NCBI GenBank assembly: GCA_963722175.1
Contig: CAVRKA010000008.1
Location: 5,461-69,460, forward strand
From: WHSW01 sp963722175
Lineage (GTDB): Bacteria; Actinomycetota; Thermoleophilia; Solirubrobacterales; 70-9
DNA: 64,000 bases
Reading direction: 5' to 3'
The notes beneath the pieces are model-generated. The model ran no database searches. It saw only the letters and a program-made list of their open reading frames with translations, and was not told the origin of the DNA. Of the stretch, positions 57,170-64,000 are shown one piece after another. How positions within the stretch are numbered: the first letter of the stretch is position 1; each line of letters starts with the position of its first letter. The translations under genes and the position numbers were made by a program.

Positions 57170-58754
57170 TTCAAGCGCTTGAGGGTTACGAGGAGGAGCC
57201 GCCCGGGTCTGGGTGGGCTGGTGACGGCGGTCGCCTGCTTGGCATGCGTGGCGCCGGCGGCGGCTCAGGAGGCCCCTGGCGAGCTCTCGGCCGAGGACGC
57301 CGGCGAGATCCTGGCGACGGCGGAGGCGACGGTCGCTCCCGAAACCGCGCCGGAGGATGCCGAGCCGGCGGTCGACGCGACGGTCGCGCTCCACGACCTC
57401 GCGGTCGCCTATCCCGAGCTTCCCGATGCCGAGCGCGAGCGGGCCGAGGGTTTGCTCGCGCGCCCGACCGACGGTCCCGGCGGCCCGTTCGACGAGGGCT
57501 ATCCGCCCGCGGCGCCGATCGCCAGCGCCGAGAGCACGCACTTCTGCGTCTTCTGGGTCAACGCGCCGGGCTTCCCCGACGCGCCGAACCTGACCGATGC
57601 GAACGGGGTCGATGACATCGACGGCGTCCCCGACTACGTCGAGTCCCTGCTCGGGATCGCGGAATACTCCTACGGCATCGAGGTCGCGCCAGGGCCGATG
57701 GGGTGGAAGGCACCGAAGCCGGATCGCGCCGGCTGCGGCAGCGATCCGAGCCTGCGCGCCGACATCTACCTGAAACAGCTCGGAAACCAGGGCCTGTTCG
57801 GTTATCAGACGGTGGATCCCGGCCAGGGCCAGGCTCGCAGCCAGTACGGGTACCTGGTGCTCGACAACGACTACTCGAAGACGGAGTACGGCTACGCCGA
57901 CCCGGCCATCCCGGCGAGCGTCACCCTCGCGCACGAGTACAACCACCTGCTGCAGGTGAACTACGACGCGTTCCAGGACACCTGGTTCCTCGAGGCGACC
58001 GCAGTCTGGTCGGAGGAGCAGGTCTACCCCGACGTCAACGACTGGCTCGGTTACGTGAACAGCTTCGCCAGGTACCCCGGCGAGCCGATCACCACGATCT
58101 ACCCGCCCGACGACGACCGGTCGCTGCGGATCTACGGCGCGGGCACCTGGAACCACTGGCTCGACAGCGGCGGGGGCGGGCACGGCGTCGGCGTCATCCG
58201 CCGGGCGTGGGAGTTCTCCGACGCCACCCAGCCCGGCCGACTTCGCGCTCGCGGCCTACGACAAGGCGATCTCGAAGAGCGGCGGCAAGAGCTTCAGCCG
58301 CGAGTTCACCCGCTTCACCGCCGCGACCGCCGAGTGGCGCGCCGGGGCCGGCAACCTGCCCGATCACGCCTCGTATCCGGACGTGCAGCGCAAGGGCTCG
58401 CTGGCGAACGGGGGCAGCAAGAAGTTCCACCTCGACCACACGGCCTATCGGCTGCTGAACGTCAGGCCGCCGGGCGGCGGCGAGCTGACGCTGCGAGCGG
58501 ACGTCGAGGGCGGCGTCCGGGCGGGGCTGGCCCTGGTCGGCCGCGACGGCGACCCGCTCGCCGGCGCGGTGACGAGCAAGGTCAAGTACCTCGGCAAGGG
58601 CGGCAAGGGGTCGGTGACGCTCGACGATCCGCGCCGCTTCGACCGGATCACGGCAGTGCTCGTCAACGCCGACGACCGGGTCAAGGGCTTCGCCCGCGGC
58701 GACTGGGTCTACAGCAGGGACGGCGCCGGCTTCAAGGCCCGGCTGCAGGGCTAA
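57167..58754 (+). pseudogene. Exported MXAN_6640-like putative metalloprotease, frameshifted
   Basis: The gene codes a signal peptide (LVTAVACLACVAPAAAQ), then a domain with ESTHFCVFWVNAPGFPDAPN (20), a zinc motif HEYNH and downstream FLEATAVWSEEQVYPDVNDW (20), as in gluzincin-type proteases of the MXAN_6640 kind. After SDATQP the frame breaks at about 58231-58240 (GCCCGGCCGA). Dropping one base restores ADFALAAYDKAISKSGG and a C-terminal domain to 58754. The last 23 bases overlap the convergent GH3 gene. Sequencing error and true decay are both possible. Confidence 0.8.
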
Positions 58755-59877
58755 GCCGCGAGCGCAGCGCCGTCGTCCGCGCGCAGGAGGCGAGCACGGC
58801 ACCTCGATCGAGCTCTCGGCTCGCGATCGCGTCGCGCACGGCGTCGTACGCCGCGGCGCCGTCCGTGAGCGCGACGAGCAGCAGATCGGCCCCGGCCCGA
58901 GCGGCGCCCACCGCCGCAGCGCCCTCGTCGAGCCCGGCCCCGGTCAGGGCGCCGGCGCCGAGGTCGTCGGTGATCACGACGCCGTCGTAGCCGAGCCGGT
59001 CGCGCAGGAGCCCGTCGACGATCGGCCGCGACTGCGACGCCGGACGCTCGGGGTCCAGGCTCGGGTAGGTGGCGTTCGAGACCATGACCAGATCGAGGCC
59101 CGCCTCGGCCGCGGCGCGGAACGGCTCCAGGCCGGGGCCGAGCTGCGTCCGCGATCCGGAGACGGCGCTCGGGCCCAGATCGGTGTTCTCTGTCGCGAGC
59201 CCGAGGCCCGGGAAGTGCTTCGCGGTCGCGGCGACGCCCTCGCCCTGTAGCGCGATGCCGAACGCGACCCCGAGCTCGGCGACCTCGTCCGGGTCGTCGG
59301 AGAAGGCGCGCGAAGCCATGAAGGCCCCCGCGACCGCGGGGACATCGAGCACCGGCGCCAGGTCGATGTCGATCCCCAGCTCGCGCAGTGCGCGACCGGT
59401 CGCGGCACCCTCGGCGGTGGCCGCCTCGGCGCCCGCGCCCGCGATCTCGGCCGGCGAGCGATCGGGCGGCAGGGTGGGGAGGCGCTTCACCTCGCCGCCC
59501 TCCTGGTCGATCGCGATCAGCGGCGCCGGCATCCCGGCGCGCTCGGCGACGCGGCGCAGGATCGCGACCTGCTCCCCGAGCGCCGCCGGGTCGGCGCCCT
59601 CGGGCGGGAAGAGGATCACGCCGCCGATCCTGCCCGTGCGCACCCGGTCGCGGAGCTGCTCCGTTGCCGTCGCCTCCATCCGCACGATCAGCATCTGCCC
59701 TGCGAGCAGGCGCGGGTCGGAGGCGATCTCCGGCGGACAGGCGGGGGCGGGGGCGCCCTGCTCCGCGGGTGCGGCGGAGTCGTCTTCGTCCCCGGCCCCG
59801 ACGACGATCCCCGTGACCAGCGCTGCCGCCGCGACGGCGGCGAGGGCGGCCCGGCGGCGGCGGGCTGCCGCACTCAT
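58732..59877 (-). CDS. Glycoside hydrolase family 3, beta-N-acetylhexosaminidase-like (NagZ-type)
   Basis: 381 residues with an N-terminal membrane/signal segment (AALAAVAAAALVTGIVVGAG, 20) and Ala-rich stem, so it acts outside. GGVILFPPEG, LIAIDQEGGEVKRLPTLPPD (20), VAATAKHFPGLGLATENTDL (20, the KHFPGHG-like loop with Leu for His) and VITDDLGAGAL with the nucleophile Asp. The loop change may alter the acid/base. Role in cell-wall recycling is inferred. ATG 59877 follows directly on the channel gene stop. Confidence 0.9.
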   Translation of the reverse strand: MSAAARRRRAALAAVAAAALVTGIVVGAGDEDDSAAPAEQGAPAPACPPEIASDPRLLAGQMLIVRMEATATEQLRDRVRTGRIGGVILFPPEGADPAALGEQVAILRRVAERAGMPAPLIAIDQEGGEVKRLPTLPPDRSPAEIAGAGAEAATAEGAATGRALRELGIDIDLAPVLDVPAVAGAFMASRAFSDDPDEVAELGVAFGIALQGEGVAATAKHFPGLGLATENTDLGPSAVSGSRTQLGPGLEPFRAAAEAGLDLVMVSNATYPSLDPERPASQSRPIVDGLLRDRLGYDGVVITDDLGAGALTGAGLDEGAAAVGAARAGADLLLVALTDGAAAYDAVRDAIASRELDRGAVLASCARTTALRSRLSPAAGP

Positions 59878-60582
59878 CTAGTGCCCGGGGCGGGCGCGGC
59901 CGAGGTTGCCGACGATCAATGCCACGAGGGTGACGAGGTAGACCTGACCGATCAGCGCCTCCATCACCGCAAGCGAACGGCCGAAATCATGCGCCGCGGT
60001 CAGGTCTCCATAGCCGACCGTCGTCATCGTCGCGAAGCTGAAGTAGAGGAAGTCGGACTGGTCGCCACCGAAGATCTCGGCGAAGAAGGTCCCGTCGTCG
60101 GCCACCGAGATGATCCCGTAGGCGTAGGCGAACGCGGACCCGATCAACAGGTAGACGCAGAGGACGCCGAAGATCGTCCGGAAGGTGATCATCTGCGCGC
60201 GCCGGGCCTGAAGCAGGACGCCGTACGCGATGGCCAGAGGTGCGACCGCGACGAACATCAGACCGAGGGCGCGGCCCCCGCCCGCGTCGAGGTCGCCCGA
60301 GCCGATCAGGATGCCCGTTGCCGTGAGCAGCGCGATCGCGGTGACAACGGCGGCGATGTGGACCAGCCAGCGCCGCACGCCGGAGACCCTGAGGGCGGCG
60401 AGCAGCGTGAAGCCCTGCAGTCCGATGGTCACGATCCGCGCACCGTCGCTCTCGGGTGCGGCCATCTGAAACCCGATCGTGAACAGGATCAGCCCCAGCA
60501 ACCAGCCGTAGCCGTAGCCGTCGCCGTGGAAGTGACGCCGCCAGGCAGGGGCGTCGTCCGGCAGCATCACGCTGGGCGCCAT
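59878..60582 (-). CDS. Two-TM-pore potassium channel family protein
   Basis: 234 residues. Four hydrophobic segments precede a pore loop with selectivity filter TMTTVGYGDL and a last helix (AVMEALIGQVYLVTLVALIV, 20). It looks like an ion-channel (Ion_trans_2) protein without RCK domain. ATG 60582 lies five bases after AAGG; a GTG at 60588 is the alternative. It heads a unit with the GH3 gene. Confidence 0.9.
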   Translation of the reverse strand: MAPSVMLPDDAPAWRRHFHGDGYGYGWLLGLILFTIGFQMAAPESDGARIVTIGLQGFTLLAALRVSGVRRWLVHIAAVVTAIALLTATGILIGSGDLDAGGGRALGLMFVAVAPLAIAYGVLLQARRAQMITFRTIFGVLCVYLLIGSAFAYAYGIISVADDGTFFAEIFGGDQSDFLYFSFATMTTVGYGDLTAAHDFGRSLAVMEALIGQVYLVTLVALIVGNLGRARPGH

Positions 60583-60612
60583 CCACACCTTGATAAGGGC
60601 GGGGTCGGACGT

Positions 60613-60864
60613 CTAGTGGGCGGTGGCGACCGGGAGGCCGCGCAGAACCCGGCTCAGGCTCCAAAGCGAGACGCCGGCCCAGACGCCCTCCAGCAGGACG
60701 AAGCCCCACTGGCGCTCCTCGAAGGCGAGCACCGCGAGGACGGCAGATCCGACCAGGTTGAGGACCAGGTAGGTGCGCGAGTCGGCCCGCAGACGCCCGG
60801 CCTGTGTGCCCGCGAACCCGGCCAAGATCATCAGCGCGCCGACCACCTGGATCACCTGGTCCAT
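60613..60864 (-). CDS. Small membrane protein, CBU_0592-like
   Basis: 83 residues with three hydrophobic segments: VIQVVGALMILAGFAGTQAG (20), TYLVLNLVGSAVLAVLAFEE (20) and GFVLLEGVWAGVSLWSLSRV (20). It resembles the CBU_0592 family of small membrane proteins, of unknown function. ATG 60864 follows TAACCT by seven bases; longer starts are antisense to the next gene. Confidence 0.82.
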   Translation of the reverse strand: MDQVIQVVGALMILAGFAGTQAGRLRADSRTYLVLNLVGSAVLAVLAFEERQWGFVLLEGVWAGVSLWSLSRVLRGLPVATAH

Positions 60865-60871
60865 CGGGCCC

Positions 60872-60877
60872 AGGTTA
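60872..60877 (-). promoter_or_regulatory. -10 element of the CBU_0592-like gene (leaderless)
   Basis: TAACCT on the minus strand, seven bases before ATG 60864. Confidence 0.5.
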
Positions 60878-60892
60878 GAGCGCGGGTGCTGG

Positions 60893-60898
60893 TAGCCT
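60893..60898 (+). promoter_or_regulatory. -10 element of the 140-residue protein gene (leaderless)
   Basis: TAGCCT, nine bases before ATG 60908. It lies beside the divergent TAACCT. Confidence 0.5.
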
Positions 60899-60907
60899 CG
60901 CGCCGCG

Positions 60908-61330
60908 ATGGCCAGCGACGAATACAGGGTCGAGATCGACATCCACGAATCGGTGCACGGCAAGCTCTCGGAGCGCCTGCGCACGCTGGACCTCGACGAC
61001 GAGGTCCAGGAGCGGCTCGGTGACCGGGTGATCGTCACCCGCGACGGCGACCACCTCTACGTCTACACCCAGACCGCCGAGGCAGCGGCCGGGGCGGAGG
61101 GCGCCGTCCGCGATGTGCTCGCCGACGAGGGGCTCGAGGCCGACGTCCGCCGCCGGCGCTGGAACCCGGAGGAGCGCTTCTGGCAGGACGCCGACGAGCA
61201 GCTCGCGCACGCCGACGAGTCGACACCGCCGGATCCCGCCGAGCGCGCGACCAACAAGGACCTCCCGCACCCGCTGTTCGTCTACATCGAGGGCCACGAG
61301 CCCGAGTTCCTGCGCGACCTCGGCGTCTAG
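60908..61330 (+). CDS. Conserved hypothetical protein, 140 residues
   Basis: Not recognised by name. The first 80 residues read as a ferredoxin-like alpha/beta fold (EYRVEIDIHESVHGKLSERL, 20; VIVTRDGDHLYVYTQTAEAA, 20; AVRDVLADEGLEADVRRRRW, 20). The rest is acidic and Trp-containing (NPEERFWQDADEQLAHADES, 20) and ends HPLFVYIEGHEPEFLRDLGV (20). No signal or membrane segment. It is flanked by a divergent membrane protein and a convergent exported protein. Confidence 0.75.
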   Translation: MASDEYRVEIDIHESVHGKLSERLRTLDLDDEVQERLGDRVIVTRDGDHLYVYTQTAEAAAGAEGAVRDVLADEGLEADVRRRRWNPEERFWQDADEQLAHADESTPPDPAERATNKDLPHPLFVYIEGHEPEFLRDLGV

Positions 61331-61340
61331 CTCGGCGCCG

Positions 61341-63290
61341 TCAGGCGCCGCTCGTCACGCTTGCGGTCGAGGCGGAACTCCTGCGGGCGTCCTCATAACC
61401 GGTCTTCGAGGCGATCACCCGAACGCGGATCCGAGTGCCGACCTGATCGACGGTCGGCACGAACGACGAATCCGTAGCGCCGGACACCTGAACACCGTCC
61501 GCAGACCAGCGATAGGAGAAGGTGACGTCCGCCGGCGACCAGCTGCCGGGATCGGCGCTCAGCGGCTGTCCGACCCGCGCTTCTCCCGTGATCGAGGGAG
61601 GCGCCAGATTGCGGAGCTGGGTGACGACGAGATCCCCGGGCACCGCCGTCGGCGCCCCCAGCACCACGGCGAGCGGATCGGCGAGCGACGCGTCCTCCGT
61701 CAGCCGCGACACCGCGCCGGTGTCGTAATGGAGGTCGGCGGGGCCGATTCCGCATGTGCCGCCGCTGACCAGGAGCCGGTACGAGCCGGTGGTGAGCCCG
61801 CCGACGTCGAACGAGCCGTCGCCGGCCGTCTCGCTCCAGCGCGTCACGAGGGCGCCGTCCGGCGTGTGAGCACGCACCTGGCAGCCTGGTATGCCCGCGC
61901 CGTCAGGGTCGACGACGCGGCCGGTGATCGAGCCGCCGTTGACGAGCGTGCTCGAGATCCCGGAGAGGAATTCGCCGCTCCCGAGATCGAACGCTGTCGC
62001 CCTGCCGACACCGGCGTGCTCGAATTTGTTCCGGTAGAAGCGCGCCGCGAGGCGGGTCTCGCCGGGGACGCGGTTGAAGGCGACCTTGTAGGAGCCGTCC
62101 GGCAGCTCGCCGAAGCGAAACGCCCCGGTGGGCCTTGTCAGATACTCGAAGATCGGCTCGCCCGACGCGGTCAGGAGCTGGACCGGGACCGCCGCGTCGA
62201 TCCCCGAGACCTTGCCCCGGATCGTGCTCGCCAAGCCGAGCTCGACGTCGGCGTCCGCGGTCGTTTCGCCGGTGATGGCCTCGACGTCGCTCCCGGTCGC
62301 CGGCGTCGGGTAGCCGCCGACGCATTCATGGGGGAACACAGGGAAGAACTCGTAGTTCTGGGAGCTGAAGCAGACCCGGTAGGTGCCGGCCGGGAGGCTG
62401 GCGATCTCGTATGGCAGCGGGCTCGTATACGGCGAGATCAGAGTCGATCCCGCCGCCCACCACTCGCCGCCGTCGTTGCGATAGGCCACGATCTCGATCT
62501 CGCCCTGGGTGCCGGTCGGGTATCCGGTGATCAGGCCCTCGATCTTGGCGGCGGGATCGAGCTGCGCGTCGATCCCGTCGACCGTCCGGTTCGGCAGCGC
62601 GCCTCGGATCCCGGTCGAGCTAGGGAGCGACGGCGCGTCGTTCCAGCACTCGGACGCGAGCCCCTCGCCGTCGAACGGGAAAAAGCAGACGTGGTAGACG
62701 GGCGCGCCGTCGACGCGCAGGTCGTAGCCGCCCTCGCCGTCGAAGCCCGCGTACGACTCGTGAACCCATCGACCCGAGTCATTCCGCCAGACGTGGGCGT
62801 AGCCGCCGGTCACCGGATCGCCTTCGGGGTCCGTCACGTGGCCGCGGATCCGCGCGCGCAGCGGCAGGCGGAGCGTCACCCCTCCGACCATCTCACCCGG
62901 GTCGAGGACGACGTCGTCGGCCGAGTCGGGCGCCGGGGCGTCGCGCCAGCAGCGCCGCACGTACAGGCCTTCGGCCGGATTCGAGTCAGCGCAGACCGCG
63001 TAACGATCCGCGGCGAGCCCCGTGAAGCCGTACCGACCCTCGGCGTTCGTGCTCGTCGCCGCGACGGGCTGGAAGGTCCCGGTGCCGGGGATGAAGCGGT
63101 GCAGCCAGACCCTCGAGTCTGGAAGCACGACCCCGCCGGGCTGCGTGAGGACGCGACCGCCGATGCGGCCCGTCTCGTCGCCCAGCGCGGGCGGAGCGGC
63201 CGCCAGCAGCCCGACGATGCCCAGGAGCGCACATGCTGCTCCGGCGAGTGGAGAGCGGTGAGAGAGGGAGAATCCGTTCTGCCGTCTGAC
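61341..63290 (-). CDS. Large exported multidomain protein with carboxypeptidase-regulatory-like repeats; no canonical start codon
   Basis: 649 residues if begun at GTC 63290. The frame contains a clear signal peptide (SPLAGAACALLGIVGLLAAA, 20, PPALGD) but no ATG, GTG or TTG before residue 55. TAGAAT lies seven bases before the GTC, the spacing seen at leaderless genes here. The body is a string of prealbumin-like domains (IRGHVTDPEGDPVTGGYAHV, 20; ITGRVVDPDGAGIPGCQVRA, 20; SFDVGGLTTGSYRLLVSGG) and ends with an Ig-like domain. The start may be GTC, or one base may be wrong; GTG 63128 alone would lose the signal. Confidence 0.75.
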   Translation of the reverse strand, partial: VRRQNGFSLSHRSPLAGAACALLGIVGLLAAAPPALGDETGRIGGRVLTQPGGVVLPDSRVWLHRFIPGTGTFQPVAATSTNAEGRYGFTGLAADRYAVCADSNPAEGLYVRRCWRDAPAPDSADDVVLDPGEMVGGVTLRLPLRARIRGHVTDPEGDPVTGGYAHVWRNDSGRWVHESYAGFDGEGGYDLRVDGAPVYHVCFFPFDGEGLASECWNDAPSLPSSTGIRGALPNRTVDGIDAQLDPAAKIEGLITGYPTGTQGEIEIVAYRNDGGEWWAAGSTLISPYTSPLPYEIASLPAGTYRVCFSSQNYEFFPVFPHECVGGYPTPATGSDVEAITGETTADADVELGLASTIRGKVSGIDAAVPVQLLTASGEPIFEYLTRPTGAFRFGELPDGSYKVAFNRVPGETRLAARFYRNKFEHAGVGRATAFDLGSGEFLSGISSTLVNGGSITGRVVDPDGAGIPGCQVRAHTPDGALVTRWSETAGDGSFDVGGLTTGSYRLLVSGGTCGIGPADLHYDTGAVSRLTEDASLADPLAVVLGAPTAVPGDLVVTQLRNLAPPSITGEARVGQPLSADPGSWSPADVTFSYRWSADGVQVSGATDSSFVPTVDQVGTRIRVRVIASKTGYEDARRSSASTASVTSGA

Positions 63291-63297
63291 GGAGAGG

Positions 63298-63303
63298 ATT
63301 CTA
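63298..63303 (-). promoter_or_regulatory. Candidate -10 of the large exported protein gene
   Basis: TAGAAT on the minus strand, seven bases before the in-frame GTC at 63290. Confidence 0.45.
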
Positions 63304-63309
63304 GCGTGG

Positions 63310-64000
63310 CTAACCCTCGACGACCTCGAACTGCGCCATCAGGCCATGGTCCTCGTGATCGAGCATGTGGCAGTGGATCGCGTACTTGCCGGTGAAGTCC
63401 GAGAAGTGACCGGCGACCCGGACCCTCTCGTTCGGCTCGAGCAGGAAGGTGTCCTTCAGGCAGCGCTCATGGGCCGGGGGGAGCCTGCCGTTGCGGGTCA
63501 GCATGTACCAGTCGGTGTGGTGCATGTGCATCAGGTGAGCGACCTTGGTCCGGTTGTGAAGCTCCCAGGTCTCGGTCGTGCCGAGCTTCGGGAAGGCGTC
63601 GGAGCGGGAGGGGTCGAAGGTCTTGCCGTTGATCAGCCAGCTCGGCAGCAGGCCCTTGCCGACCGTGATCTCCCACGTGCGATCGGGGTTCGGCGAGGCC
63701 TGCTCGGCCCACGCCGGTAGCGCTCGCAGCTGGGCCGGGACGCTGGTCGCATCGTCGACGCGCTGACCGACCCGGAACTCCATCAACGGGCCGATGTGAG
63801 TCTTCGAAACCACCCCGTCGCTGCCCCTGTATTTCGCGCTCTGCAGGACGACGCGCTGGCCCGCCAGCCCGGTGAAGTCGAGGATCAGCTCGACCCGCTC
63901 GGCGGGGCCGATCAGCGCCTGGCGGCGGCGGACGGGCTCTGGCATCAGGCCGCTCTCGGTCGCGATCTGGGTCAGGGGATCGCCGTTCGAGAGCTCGAGG
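63310..64000 (-). CDS. Multicopper oxidase, C-terminal part, cut by window edge
   Basis: The visible part of about 229 residues is the C-terminal cupredoxin domains of a CotA/bilirubin-oxidase-like laccase. Copper ligands: HLMHMHHTDWYML (H-x2-H-x-H trinuclear site) and IHCHMLDHEDHGLMAQFEV (19, the H-C-H...H....M type 1 site). The upstream piece LSNGDPLTQIATESGLMPEP (20) runs off the window. It oxidises phenols or metals outside the cell. Its TAG stop at 63310-63312 precedes the next gene by 19 bases. Confidence 0.93.
   Translation of the reverse strand, partial: LELSNGDPLTQIATESGLMPEPVRRRQALIGPAERVELILDFTGLAGQRVVLQSAKYRGSDGVVSKTHIGPLMEFRVGQRVDDATSVPAQLRALPAWAEQASPNPDRTWEITVGKGLLPSWLINGKTFDPSRSDAFPKLGTTETWELHNRTKVAHLMHMHHTDWYMLTRNGRLPPAHERCLKDTFLLEPNERVRVAGHFSDFTGKYAIHCHMLDHEDHGLMAQFEVVEG

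Noticed and set aside
55835..58990. 1051-codon plus-strand frame across nadE and the protease
   Set aside because: Its first 440 codons are antisense to nadE; only the part from 57167 is a real gene.
1..64000. tRNA, rRNA, riboswitch, insertion sequence or phage genes
   Set aside because: None could be recognised on either strand; no transposase, integrase or cloverleaf-like sequence was found by reading.

Overview
The window is high-GC, gene-dense DNA. Actinobacterial hallmarks are an SOS box of the TCGAAC-N4-GTTCG type, a short EF-Ts, HisZ with short HisG, SepF, a GarA-like FHA gene next to an FtsR-like MerR gene, and an ImuB/DUF6504/DnaE2 mutagenesis cassette. Exported decapeptide-repeat proteins and an AbiEi/DUF559 fusion point to the class Thermoleophilia (Solirubrobacterales-like); this placement is inference, since no rRNA is present. 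I see no tRNA, rRNA, CRISPR array, prophage or insertion sequence.

Layout. 1-2.4 kb (minus): SOS mutagenesis operon (imuB, DUF6504, dnaE2 cut by the left edge). 2.5-8.2 kb: a lipoprotein and a branched-chain amino acid type ABC importer, with livK facing livHMGF across a strong terminator. 8.2-11.6 kb: an IDH/IPMDH-family enzyme, a duplicated zinc-binding protein, an alpha/beta hydrolase and an HD protein. 11.7-20.1 kb: murA, then a tightly coupled histidine operon hisZ-G-D-B-H-A, three small genes and hisF. 20.1-22.9 kb: two exported propeller proteins. 23.1-28.4 kb: a frameshifted CCA-transferase gene, then the division-type cluster pgeF-yggS-sepF-proC-yggT-lspA-rluD. 28.6-37.8 kb: rpsB-tsf-pyrH-frr-uppS-cdsA, two tandem exported proteins, nfo, and dxr-rseP. 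37.9-45.0 kb: an insert of accessory genes (acyl-CoA ligase, exported proteins, AbiEi/DUF559, an oxidoreductase, a pentapeptide-repeat protein). 45.2-50.9 kb: ispG-proS-pgsA, then an RsiG-like gene, FHA and MerR. 50.9-64 kb: an ADPS-like flavoprotein, small enzymes, nadE, a frameshifted metalloprotease, a GH3 enzyme, a potassium channel, a large exported multidomain protein and a multicopper oxidase cut by the right edge.

How genes work together. Within operons, genes overlap by 1, 4 or 8 bases (ATGA, GTGA, TTGA, or 8-base forms such as ATGGCTGA), which points to translational coupling. Genes that head transcription units very often carry a TANNNT hexamer 6-10 bases before the start codon and no Shine-Dalgarno sequence, which points to widespread leaderless transcription. 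Functionally the window joins translation (rpsB, tsf, frr, proS), isoprenoid and cell-envelope precursors (dxr, ispG, uppS, cdsA, murA, pgsA), division and envelope processing (sepF, lspA, pgeF, rseP) and histidine synthesis.

Most notable: (i) a small protein with the c-di-GMP-binding motif of the anti-sigma factor RsiG beside garA/ftsR-like genes; (ii) the leaderless-promoter pattern, including overlapping divergent start codons at 9259/9260; (iii) two frameshifted genes (23.5 and 58.2 kb) and one gene with no canonical start (63.29 kb), which may be real or assembly errors; (iv) long imperfect palindromes at 2.44 and 22.9 kb, the first related to sequence upstream of rpsB; (v) MurA with Asp in place of the catalytic Cys.
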